NCBI GenBank assembly: GCA_021162905.1
Contig: JAGGXT010000204.1
Span: 1 to 6,652 of the forward strand
From: Candidatus Odinarchaeota archaeon
GTDB lineage: Archaea > Asgardarchaeota > JAGGXT01
Length of the DNA: 6,652 nt
Direction: 5' to 3'
The translations under genes were made by a program, and so were the position numbers. Under the pieces are notes generated by a model. The model saw only the letters and a list, made by a program, of their open reading frames with translations. It made no database searches and was not told the origin of the DNA. This document shows, one piece after another, positions 1 to 5,821 of the stretch (its first letter is position 1; each line of letters starts with the position of its first letter).

Positions 1-8
1 CATAATAA

Positions 9-28
9 CTTTGTTTTATTCAACAAAG
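9..28. repeat. Short perfect inverted repeat (possible terminator or operator)
   Basis: The arms CTTTGTT (9-15) and AACAAAG (22-28) are exact reverse complements around a 6-nt loop. The element lies about 50 bp before the first gene. It could end transcription of a gene left of the window or be a binding site for the downstream promoter. A+T-rich 7-bp pairs arise easily by chance, so no function is assigned. Confidence 0.35.
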
Positions 29-44
29 CAGAAAAATTAAGACA

Positions 45-76
45 TTTAATAACCAAGAAAGTATTTATAAGGGTGA
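45..76 (+). promoter_or_regulatory. TATA-like boxes and GGGTGA Shine-Dalgarno before the PD-(D/E)XK gene
   Basis: GGGTGA at 71-76 sits 4 nt before the ATG at 81. It contains GGTGA, which pairs with the archaeal 16S 3' end (UCACC), and it fixes the start codon. Two A+T-rich boxes lie upstream: TTTAATAA (45-52) and TTTATAA (64-70). The second is too close to the ATG to leave the Shine-Dalgarno in the transcript if initiation occurs ~25 nt downstream. The first would put the start near 72-76, so the true promoter may also lie further left. Confidence 0.5.
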
Positions 77-80
77 AAAA

Positions 81-776
81 ATGTCCTCACACCAATATAT
101 ATCAACGGGATGTTCTCAGTACAGATTGGAATACTACCTTAATACCATAATTACACGCATCAATTCCTTCCTGTCTAAAAACAGAGAAAAACTTCAAAAA
201 GCGGATATCAATGCACTGGAATATTTTGAAAATCTTATAACTAAATACTATAAAAACCCTTATCAAACTGTGGATTTCTGCATCTGTGACTCTAGAACCA
301 GTGAGGACCTAAAAGACGCAATAAGAAAAGCAAACAAAATTCTTGGAAGAGACGAAAGCAGTATACCACAAGTGGCAGATATCTTAATCCACTTTGTCGG
401 TTGTAATATCGCCATAGTAGAAGTTAAAAGGGTCAAAAGTCCAGACCCACGAAAAACAGAAAAAGCCATATTACAAATTCGCAGTCTCTTTAAAATATAT
501 AACGAATTATTCGTCTCCGGTAAATTATCTCAGTGGATCTTTGAGTGCACTGGTATAATGCCTACCTTTTATAAAGGAGCTTTAATTAAAAAATACGGAG
601 CAATCGGATTAGTCCATATCAACTACATTGATAGCCACACCAAAGAAAATAGACTTGTAGACAGCTTTATGGGAAGAAAAGGAAAGAAAAGAATAACCCT
701 CGAGAAAAACCCTTATATTATCATTACAGCAAGACTAGAAACTACAAGATTCACAAAACAAACCACACTATTCTAA
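81..776 (+). CDS. PD-(D/E)XK nuclease-fold protein, function unknown
   Basis: This is a soluble 231-aa protein with no signal peptide or membrane segment. The centre carries a PD-(D/E)XK core: Asp100 in VADILIH, a hydrophobic strand, then Glu114-x-Lys116 in VEVKR. A helix follows with Gln132 (ILQIRSLFKIY), which fits the usual motif IV. Glu47 and Glu50 in the preceding helix could supply the extra acidic residue. This core binds metal and cuts DNA or RNA in restriction enzymes, resolvases and repair nucleases. The N-terminal ~90 residues are mostly helical and charged, and the C-terminus is basic (GRKGKKR near residue 200). The start is supported by GGGTGA 4 nt upstream. Its end overlaps by 9 bp the convergent unknown gene. 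I do not recognise the specific family. It lacks the cysteine cluster expected of Cas4. The fold call is fairly secure, but the substrate is unknown. Confidence 0.75.
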   Translation: MSSHQYISTGCSQYRLEYYLNTIITRINSFLSKNREKLQKADINALEYFENLITKYYKNPYQTVDFCICDSRTSEDLKDAIRKANKILGRDESSIPQVADILIHFVGCNIAIVEVKRVKSPDPRKTEKAILQIRSLFKIYNELFVSGKLSQWIFECTGIMPTFYKGALIKKYGAIGLVHINYIDSHTKENRLVDSFMGRKGKKRITLEKNPYIIITARLETTRFTKQTTLF

Positions 777-1847
777 CCACTTACTTAGCTTATCCCACAG
801 ACGCTCTACTTCCTCGTACAACTCATTAAGATACGAATCATATGCTGTTAATGTTGCAATAACAAACTTGCTAAGCATATCACGATCCGCAACTATTATA
901 CTTGAGGGAACAATCTCTCTAACATTCATTTTGATGGCATTCTCCACAATAAGATCACGTACTTCACTCCTACTCAACTTTCCAGATAGAAGAATCGGGT
1001 TTATTGTCTTAAATACCCTCCTCAAACTATCAATCAGGTACTTATGTTTAGAATACGGAGATTCTGTCTTGAGAAGACCACTGTTTGACGAACTGATAAC
1101 ATTAAGTAGATGAGAGATTAGTTTTGGAAGACTTTTTATATTACTAATCGCCATGGCATAACTCCTATCTAATCGCTTCAAAGGCTCAGAGCTTATCGAA
1201 AACATCGAGTATTTTACCCTCTTATAAGCATGATACTCTGAGGGCTCTACACCATACCTTTCAGGATGGATTAAATACTCAAAAAGATCAATAAAATCTC
1301 TCTCGGTTAGCCCAGTTTCATTTTCTAAATGTCCCATCAAAAATGTAGAAAGATCTATATCCTCTTCCCCCTCAGATCTACTCTCAGCTGGCGATAACAA
1401 GTCTATCTTTATGTCCCCATACCTCTTTGGACTATCAAACGATCGCGAGTTCCTAATCGATAAGTACCCTGTCCAACGCTCACCCATTACAGTGCCGACC
1501 CACATAATATTTATCGTTAGAGTCGCAGTGTCAAAATAGGGATACCAGATCTTATTCCCACGAATAAAGCGTTTCAACAATGCCACAAACTCTTCAGTCT
1601 TCCCTATATCAAACCTCTTATCAATAGAATTATAAAAGTTTGCAATGTATACATGAGACCCCTCTTCCTTGCGCCCCCTTTCAAACGCAAGCCCATTAAA
1701 ACCAACATAATCAAAATACACATCCCTCAAAATGCCCTTGTAAATAAGAGACTCCAAAGTAAATAACCCATGAGAAAGCAAAGCATATAACCGCTCATAC
1801 GAATATAAAGCTGGCTCGCCACTCTCTAAAAACGTATAAAACGTCAT
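768..1847 (-). CDS. Conserved-looking hypothetical protein, 359 aa
   Basis: I do not recognise this protein. It is 359 aa, soluble, with no signal peptide, membrane helix or catalytic motif I can name. Residues 1-155 look alpha/beta, starting with a helix around EPALYSYERLYALL (11-24) and later aromatic-rich strands (WYPYFD 101-106, IMWVG 114-118). A glutamate/aspartate-rich turn follows at 157-166 (SRSEGEEDID), and residues 180-359 look largely helical, ending in an amphipathic helix rich in Glu, Leu and Trp. The start is well fixed because an in-frame TAA directly precedes the ATG at 1847. A GGTGA lies 12 nt upstream and a TATA box at 1883-1892. The gene is intact over a long frame in A+T-rich DNA, so it is probably real and under selection. 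It converges on the PD-(D/E)XK gene with overlapping ends. That adjacency might mean a shared origin but does not show a shared function. Confidence 0.8.
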   Translation of the reverse strand: MTFYTFLESGEPALYSYERLYALLSHGLFTLESLIYKGILRDVYFDYVGFNGLAFERGRKEEGSHVYIANFYNSIDKRFDIGKTEEFVALLKRFIRGNKIWYPYFDTATLTINIMWVGTVMGERWTGYLSIRNSRSFDSPKRYGDIKIDLLSPAESRSEGEEDIDLSTFLMGHLENETGLTERDFIDLFEYLIHPERYGVEPSEYHAYKRVKYSMFSISSEPLKRLDRSYAMAISNIKSLPKLISHLLNVISSSNSGLLKTESPYSKHKYLIDSLRRVFKTINPILLSGKLSRSEVRDLIVENAIKMNVREIVPSSIIVADRDMLSKFVIATLTAYDSYLNELYEEVERLWDKLSKWLE

Positions 1848-1859
1848 TTAATCTCACAC

Positions 1860-1892
1860 TCACCTGCTCCTAAATGCAACTCTTATATATAA
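1860..1892 (-). promoter_or_regulatory. TATA box and distant GGTGA for the 359-aa gene
   Basis: On the minus strand TTATATATAA (1892-1883, itself palindromic) is a good archaeal TATA box. Initiation ~25 nt downstream would fall near 1863, giving a leader of about 15 nt. GGTGA (1864-1860) lies 12 nt before the ATG, a wide spacing, and would sit at the very 5' end of the transcript. Initiation may therefore depend little on Shine-Dalgarno pairing. Confidence 0.55.
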
Positions 1893-2156
1893 CTAATATA
1901 TTTTTACCACTACCGTTATACAAAATTTTCCATAAATATAAAAACCTATCACACAATAACTCAAAAACACCTAATCACCCGTCAAACTCGAAATCTTAAC
2001 CACACTACCCATAATTATCGAAAGAAACGAAAATAACCTCTGAAGCGAAATACCTCCACTAAAAATAAAGGGTATTTAAGAAAGGTCAATAAATGATCCT
2101 TTTACCGATATCACCATCTAGGGAGGCTATAATTTCAGATAATTATTGTTTTATAA
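1893..2156. other. Non-coding A+T-rich stretch, no gene supported
   Basis: No frame here is long enough or patterned enough to call. A 24-codon plus-strand frame (ATG 2093 to TAA 2165-2167) follows a TATTTAAG box at 2073-2080 but resembles nothing I know. The stretch separates the divergent 359-aa gene from the ATPase relic and may include lost upstream parts of that ATPase. Confidence 0.6.
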
Positions 2157-2540
2157 ACCGAAATTAATAAAATATATAATGAATACTTAAAGCTAACTAG
2201 GAGCCTATTTTTGTTTTTCTTGAAGAAGTTTTTATGTTCTTTTTACGTCGAATACCTCTCTTATGCTGCCAAAAAGAGGTTACTGAAACCAAGAAAGGTT
2301 TATGTTGTTGATGTAGGATTATATAATGCTCTCTTAAAACCTCCTACTTTAAGTTACGGCCATATTGCAGAAAACCCCATATTTTTGCATCTCAAACGAT
2401 TTACCGATAAGATACACTATTGGCAGGATGAAAAAGGACATGAGATAGATTTTATCGCGGATATCAACGGGACTCTCTACGCAATCGAATCTAAAATTGA
2501 AGACACTCAAAGTAACAACGTGTTAAACACGAGTCCTTAA
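2157..2540 (+). pseudogene. C-terminal fragment of an AAA+ ATPase with DUF4143-type nuclease-fold domain
   Basis: The open frame runs from just after a TAA at 2154-2156 to a TAA at 2538-2540. Its nominal start is a TTG at 2211 with no Shine-Dalgarno. The translation matches the C-terminal part of archaeal/bacterial COG1373-like ATPases: FFLKKF, then KPRKVYVVDVGLYNALL, an alpha-helical ENPIFLHLKRF, IHYWQDEKGHEIDFI and YAIESK. That last part is a PD-(D/E)XK-like core (Asp80...Glu93-x-Lys95, numbered from the TTG). Full-length members are typically about 400 aa, with an N-terminal P-loop ATPase. Here the Walker A/B region is absent, and the frame stops soon after the ExK motif, short of the usual C-terminus. 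Both ends are missing, so I call a decayed gene rather than a small domain protein. Homology may extend upstream of the TTG, since the sequence before it is open and similar in character. Confidence 0.75.
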
Positions 2541-2817
2541 GTATTTCTTTGTTTGCTTTTTTCTTACTTTGTTATCCGTTATCAACACAATAGGAAAATC
2601 CTTAATGCCTCAAGTAGCTCATGACATCTCGTATGACTGGTTGAAGTTTTAGATCTTCTTTAAGTCCATTTAGAACTTATCTAGCCTCCCTATTGTTATC
2701 AAAGAATATGTATAAATGCTAGCCTCTATTTTGCAGTATTTTAAATATTTTTTCAAAAAGTATTTAGAGAAGTTTCCAGCAAAAAATAATGAAAATATAA
2801 TCAGCTCTTTGAATCTT
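2523..2817 (-). pseudogene. Possible interrupted gene remnant, family not recognised
   Basis: Three minus-strand frames look coding-like in turn, broken by stops and shifts. The frame from ~2814 to 2674 contains FKELIIFSLFFAGNFSKYF. A second frame, broken by two stops, contains LYIFFDNNREAR and VLNGLKEDLKLQPVIRDVMS (to ~2605). A third contains KDFPIVLITDNKVRKKQTKK and ends at a TAA at 2525-2523. Read together they suggest one small alpha/beta protein hit by frameshifts and point mutations. The last segment vaguely recalls the end of a PIN-type domain, but I see no catalytic residues that prove it. A competing plus-strand 41-codon frame over 2530-2652 could instead be the frameshifted tail of the ATPase relic. 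Both readings are tentative. Confidence 0.3.
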
Positions 2818-2837
2818 TAATGATGAACAGTTTCCAG
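2771..2837. repeat. 9-bp direct repeat AGTTTCCAG upstream of the YwgA-like gene
   Basis: AGTTTCCAG occurs at 2771-2779 and 2829-2837, 58 bp apart start to start. The copies flank the likely promoter of the two-gene operon, and the second ends 11 nt before its ATG. The pattern would suit an operator pair for an autoregulator, but with only two copies chance is a real alternative. Confidence 0.3.
2792..2801 (+). promoter_or_regulatory. Candidate TATA box of the YwgA-like/HD operon
   Basis: AAAATATAAT lies about 50 bp before the ATG at 2849. Initiation ~25 nt downstream would give a leader of roughly 25-30 nt containing a weak GGGTTGA ribosome site (2837-2843). The region is A+T-rich throughout, so other boxes, such as the TTTAAT near 2816, are possible. 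Confidence 0.35.
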
Positions 2838-2848
2838 GGTTGAAGTAA

Positions 2849-3400
2849 ATGATGCATAAAAGGGCATCTTTAGATGATACATCTATTGTTTCTTATATTG
2901 TCAGAAAACTGGGTGTTGTCAAAGGAAAGAAAGCACTTCAGAAGATAGTCTATTTTGTAGAATCTGCTGGTGCGCCACTTTCATACGTTTTTAGATGGTG
3001 GTTCTATGGGCCATTTAGTAGAGAATTAGACATCGATATTAACTATCTAATTGCGGAGGATACTTTTGACTATCAAATATCTCTTGGTTCAACCGCGACC
3101 TTAAAAATAAAAAAGCCAAAAGAGTTGATTGAAGAAAAATTAGTACCCGATGAGCGTGTTAAAAAGAAAATTGATTATATTTTAAACATATTAAAAGATC
3201 TTACTGATGATTTTAATCCTCTAAAATTGGAACTTGCAGCTTCAATACACTTTATCGTTAATAATGCCAGCACTCAGGAAGACAAAAGTATTAATAAAGT
3301 TATAGAGAAAATTAGAATTGTTAAAGGCAACAAGTTCAGTAAAGACGAGATTCGAGAAATGTATGAAAAACTAAAAAATAGCAGACTCATGAGGGGTTGA
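2849..3400 (+). CDS. YwgA/Panacea (DUF4065)-like protein, upstream partner of an HD hydrolase
   Basis: This 183-aa soluble protein has an N-terminal winged-helix-like pattern: SIVSYIVRKLG (12-22), GKKALQKIVYFVESAG (26-41), then FRWWFYGPFSREL (48-60). The run of K-x-LQK, YF-x-E and YGP-[FY]-S-x-EL is the hallmark I associate with YwgA-type proteins and the wider Panacea/SocA (DUF4065) antitoxin domain. Residues 61-183 are charged and mostly helical. Panacea proteins neutralise varied toxins, SocA is a proteolytic adaptor for its toxin, and YwgA itself has no settled function. Two ATGs stand in tandem (2849, 2852) and either could start. The next gene begins 1 nt after the stop, so the two are almost certainly co-transcribed. 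I infer that this protein controls, recruits or stabilises the HD hydrolase. No DNA-binding target is visible except a possible 9-bp repeat upstream. Confidence 0.75.
   Translation: MMHKRASLDDTSIVSYIVRKLGVVKGKKALQKIVYFVESAGAPLSYVFRWWFYGPFSRELDIDINYLIAEDTFDYQISLGSTATLKIKKPKELIEEKLVPDERVKKKIDYILNILKDLTDDFNPLKLELAASIHFIVNNASTQEDKSINKVIEKIRIVKGNKFSKDEIREMYEKLKNSRLMRG
3391..3397 (+). promoter_or_regulatory. Shine-Dalgarno GAGGGGT that sets a TTG start
   Basis: GAGGGGT lies inside the last codons of the upstream gene and 4 nt before TTG 3402. An in-frame TGA at 3390-3392 rules out an earlier start. The next in-frame ATG, residue 62, would delete the conserved FRDPIHG block and the first metal-binding histidine. 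The TTG is therefore the real start, and translation is probably coupled to the upstream gene. Confidence 0.75.
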
Positions 3401-3401
3401 C

Positions 3402-4718
3402 TTGCTTGAAAAACCTAAATACTTTAGAGATCCGATACATGGATTTATTGAAGTTTCACCTCTAGAATTAAGAATTATTGAGAATCCCCTCTTTCAGAGA
3501 CTAAGGCGAATAAAACAGCTAGGGCCAGCTTACTACGTCTTCCATGGAGCTACACACACTCGATTTGAGCACTCTATTGGTGTTATGAGCATCACTAAGA
3601 AAATCCTGCAGAATATCAATTTTGCCGATAAAGATGAAAAACAGAAAATAATCTTAGCAGCTTTACTTCATGACATCGGTCAACTTCCATTATCACATAC
3701 CTTTGAGAAAGTGGTTGAAAAAGAGTATAATATATCTGGTGGTCACGAAAAATATATGGAACGAATAATAACTAAATCAACTATAAGCGATATTTTAAAA
3801 GATGCAAGCTTCAGCAAGAAAGATATAAAAGACATCGCCGATTACGCTCTTGGTAGAAATACTAATTTTCTCTTCGGCTCGCAAATAATTCACTCTGAGC
3901 TTGATGCTGATAGAATGGATTATCTTTTAAGAGATTCTCTTTTCTGTGGCGTTAAGTATGGCATCTATGATTTAGATAGACTCCTAATGTCTTTTGTCCT
4001 TCATACCGATAAACAGACATTAGTGGTTGCAAAGAAAGGCATTTATGTTGCAGAAGAGTTTGTTTTAGCAAGACTTTATATGTACAGACAAGTCTATATT
4101 CATAAGACTAAGCGTGCGTTTGAAATAATTGTTAGTGAGATAATGAAAAATCTACTGGGTGATATTATCTACTACCCAACAAACTTAACCAAACTCGATG
4201 AAAACGAACTAATAGATAAAGATGATTATTGGCTAATCTCAGAGTTTCGATCAATCTTAAAAAACAGTTCTAATATTGATGAGCGTACGAAAAAGCTGAT
4301 CAAAATGTATCTTTATAGAAAACCAATTAAAGTTGTTGATTACGTTGAAGAAAGTATTGATAAAATCGATCAGAAATTCAGCTCTAAATACCATTTGTAT
4401 AAGAACTTGCTTAAGAGACATGATTTCCTTAAAAAGCTGCCAAGCCTTAATATCACGGAAAATGACATTTTTATTGATGAACCCAGAATTAATGTAAAAC
4501 AGTATCCTTACAAATTTCAACCAGCACAATTTGAAGAGGAAGGACAAATACCAATTCTGATATACGAAAAAGAGGATTCTACAGAACCTGTTGATATCGC
4601 TACTAGAAGAGGATCAATAATACGCAACATATCTTCCAAACTCTTGGGTGTCGTCCGTGTTTATACCTTCGCCGAATATTTAAATCAAGTTAAAAGCGTG
4701 CTAGAAAAAATTTCCTAA
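3402..4718 (+). CDS. HD-domain phosphohydrolase, YwfO/SAMHD1-like (COG1078 type)
   Basis: This 438-aa predicted metal-dependent phosphohydrolase belongs to the SAMHD1/dGTPase-type HD superfamily, whose studied members remove triphosphate from dNTPs. The N-terminus has the family block FRDPIHGFIEV (8-18) and NPLFQRLRRIKQLG (28-41). Metal ligands align with SAMHD1: His57 in RFEHSIGV, His90-Asp91 in LLHDIGQ, and Asp170 in LDADRMDYLLRDS. The catalytic-region His99 (LSHTFE) and His115-Glu116 are also present, so the active site looks complete. Residues ~210-438 form the helical and C-terminal regions usual for this family, and the length is normal. Translation starts at TTG with GAGGGGT 4 nt upstream, 1 nt after the YwgA-like gene. 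From memory, Bacillus ywfO and ywgA are also neighbours, which supports a conserved partnership. The substrate could be dNTPs or another phosphorylated nucleotide, and the sequence cannot tell which. No membrane segment is seen. Confidence 0.9.
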   Translation: MLEKPKYFRDPIHGFIEVSPLELRIIENPLFQRLRRIKQLGPAYYVFHGATHTRFEHSIGVMSITKKILQNINFADKDEKQKIILAALLHDIGQLPLSHTFEKVVEKEYNISGGHEKYMERIITKSTISDILKDASFSKKDIKDIADYALGRNTNFLFGSQIIHSELDADRMDYLLRDSLFCGVKYGIYDLDRLLMSFVLHTDKQTLVVAKKGIYVAEEFVLARLYMYRQVYIHKTKRAFEIIVSEIMKNLLGDIIYYPTNLTKLDENELIDKDDYWLISEFRSILKNSSNIDERTKKLIKMYLYRKPIKVVDYVEESIDKIDQKFSSKYHLYKNLLKRHDFLKKLPSLNITENDIFIDEPRINVKQYPYKFQPAQFEEEGQIPILIYEKEDSTEPVDIATRRGSIIRNISSKLLGVVRVYTFAEYLNQVKSVLEKIS

Positions 4719-4760
4719 AGCAAGAAAATACAAGCTTGACAAGAATGTGATCTTTGTAAT

Positions 4761-4987
4761 ATGAGTACCCATCACGAGTTCACTCCTAGTGGCTTTGATA
4801 GAGAAATATGAGTTTTCACTCATCTAAGTCTTCATTATCAAGCGCAAATGCTCTTTGACTGGAACTACTATCAAAAGAGAAAGAACATGAGAAATTGTTA
4901 AAAGATGGTCTTATCGCTGGGATTATAGAGAGCATACACATTAAGATTAAGAGACTACATAACAAAAAGCAGGTTAGGAGAAGGTAA
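4761..4987 (+). pseudogene. Broken small reading frames, no recognised family
   Basis: An ATG at 4761 opens a 16-codon frame (MSTHHEFTPSGFDREI) that stops at 4809-4811. Overlapping that stop, an ATG at 4808 opens a second frame that reads 16 codons to a TGA at 4856-4858. After that stop it continues open for 42 codons to a TAA at 4985-4987. The last part (LELLSKEKEHEKLLKDGLIA, then a lysine/arginine-rich helix) has clear helical coding character. The simplest reading is a small helical protein gene damaged by one nonsense change and perhaps a frameshift. I cannot name it. Confidence 0.3.
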
Positions 4988-5232
4988 TAACGTTTTTCGA
5001 TATTCGATCAAACCTCAAAAATTATCTTACTTATTACATCTTTTGCTGGAATTTTCGTTGCGTGCATATATTTAAATTTCAAATTGTGCAATTGACCTTC
5101 GCAAAATCACATATGCTAAAAATTAAATTAAATTGGTTGCAGAAAGAGTAAATAAGTGATGGAATGTCAATAAGATTATTCTATAAATTCAAAAAATTTA
5201 GAACTCTTATTAAGAATATCAAATATGGCGTC
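4988..5232. other. Mostly non-coding, with one 26-codon frame
   Basis: This stretch is A+T-rich without an RNA gene or repeat that I can support. The only frame of note is ATG 5164 to TAA 5242-5244 (+), a 26-residue basic peptide beginning MSIRLFYKFKKFRTLIKNIK. It has no proper Shine-Dalgarno, although GTGATGG stands just before it. It could be the first part of a truncated gene or chance. Confidence 0.35.
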
Positions 5233-5419
5233 CTAATTTATTAAAATCCCCTTCTTAGGAGCAAAAACATCTCGCTCAAAGTGAGGTTCCATTACAATTA
5301 TATCGCTCTTAAACACACGAGTGTATGCATAAAAAGTCTCGGTCTCGTTATTCTGATATCCTCAGGAGCTGCATAAAATCCTTTCCTCTCAATTTACTAA
5401 CTATATAATCCACCACTGC
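5233..5419 (-). pseudogene. Frameshifted tail of an unidentified protein
   Basis: Three successive minus-strand frames look coding. AVVDYIVSKLRGK starts near 5419. RKGFYAAPEDIRI runs from ~5387 in another frame. The third is an open stretch from ~5361 to a TAG at 5235-5233 containing NETETFYAYTRVFKSDII, then VMEPHFERDVFAPKKGIL. Joined, they would form the last ~60 residues of one protein. The segment begins exactly where the methyltransferase relic loses similarity. It may be the tail of a second gene brought in by deletion or, less likely, part of the same gene. I do not recognise the family. Confidence 0.4.
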
Positions 5420-5820
5420 CCCTTCTTTGTGAAAAACTCAATAAACTCCTTTATCATTGTTTCTGGAAATGCTGCAGGATGAAGGATCTTCTCGGTGGAG
5501 GATTATGAATAAACCACGACTTTGAACTAACTTTTTTATTCTCTGGACGATTATAACTAGTAACCTTGTTACCCTTAGAATCATAAACGGCCCATAACTT
5601 CGTAAACTTTATCCATTCCTTTCCACTCCACTCATTAAGTTTATTTCCAGTTTTATTCCTGGAAACTCACTATAAATAGAAGTAAAGTTATTTTGTATAT
5701 ATTTACTCCCATACGAGATATAAGAAATCTCACCGAAAAATAAAACTCGGTCCAATTCTTAAAGTTGAGAAAGATCCCCTAAGCTAGAACCGAATAATAA
5801 TTAATATGTTCAACCCTCAC
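5401..5820 (-). pseudogene. Decayed beta-class DNA methyltransferase fragment
   Basis: The minus strand holds pieces of a DNA modification methylase (N4-cytosine or N6-adenine type) spread over several frames. In order they are: NYYSVLA and FLNFKNW (~5800-5768); DRVLFFGEISYISYGSKYIQ and FTSIYSEFPGIKLE (5752-~5650); NKLNEWSGKEWIKFTKLWAV and SWFIHNPPPR (~5645-5488); and KILHPAAFPETMIKEFIEFF then TKKGQW (5490-5401). The block HNPPPR...HPA.FPE...EFI.FFTK.G is what precedes the SAM-binding DPF.G.GST motif in beta-class enzymes. Here that motif is absent, and so is the upstream catalytic [DS]PP[YW]. At least two frameshifts (near 5650 and within CCGAGAAGA at ~5491) and stops inside the best frame make it non-functional. 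It is likely the remnant of a restriction-modification or orphan methylase gene. I see no partner endonuclease. Confidence 0.75.
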
Positions 5821-5821
5821 T

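Noticed and set aside
263..469. 68-codon minus-strand frame inside the PD-(D/E)XK gene
   Set aside because: It is antisense to a coherent nuclease-fold gene, with no motif or ribosome site of its own.
81..776. Cas4-type nuclease
   Set aside because: The Asp/ExK core is shared, but the four-cysteine iron-sulfur cluster pattern is absent and there are no other cas genes or repeats.
868..1113. 81-codon plus-strand frame inside the 359-aa gene
   Set aside because: It is a shadow of the longer minus-strand gene, with low-complexity hydrophobic/serine content and no Shine-Dalgarno.
768..1847. Type I-A Cas8-like subunit
   Set aside because: Size and an alpha/beta-then-helical layout made me consider it, but I see no diagnostic motif, no cas neighbours and no CRISPR array in the window.
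1848..2848. CRISPR array or tandem repeats
   Set aside because: I searched by eye for regularly spaced repeats here and in 4719-6100 and found only isolated short matches.
2815..2860. C/D-box guide RNA suggested by ATGATGA and AATGATGC
   Set aside because: The box C-like words lack matching CTGA D boxes at proper spacing and overlap the start of a gene.
4257..4547. 96-codon minus-strand frame inside the HD gene
   Set aside because: It is antisense to a well-conserved HD phosphohydrolase.
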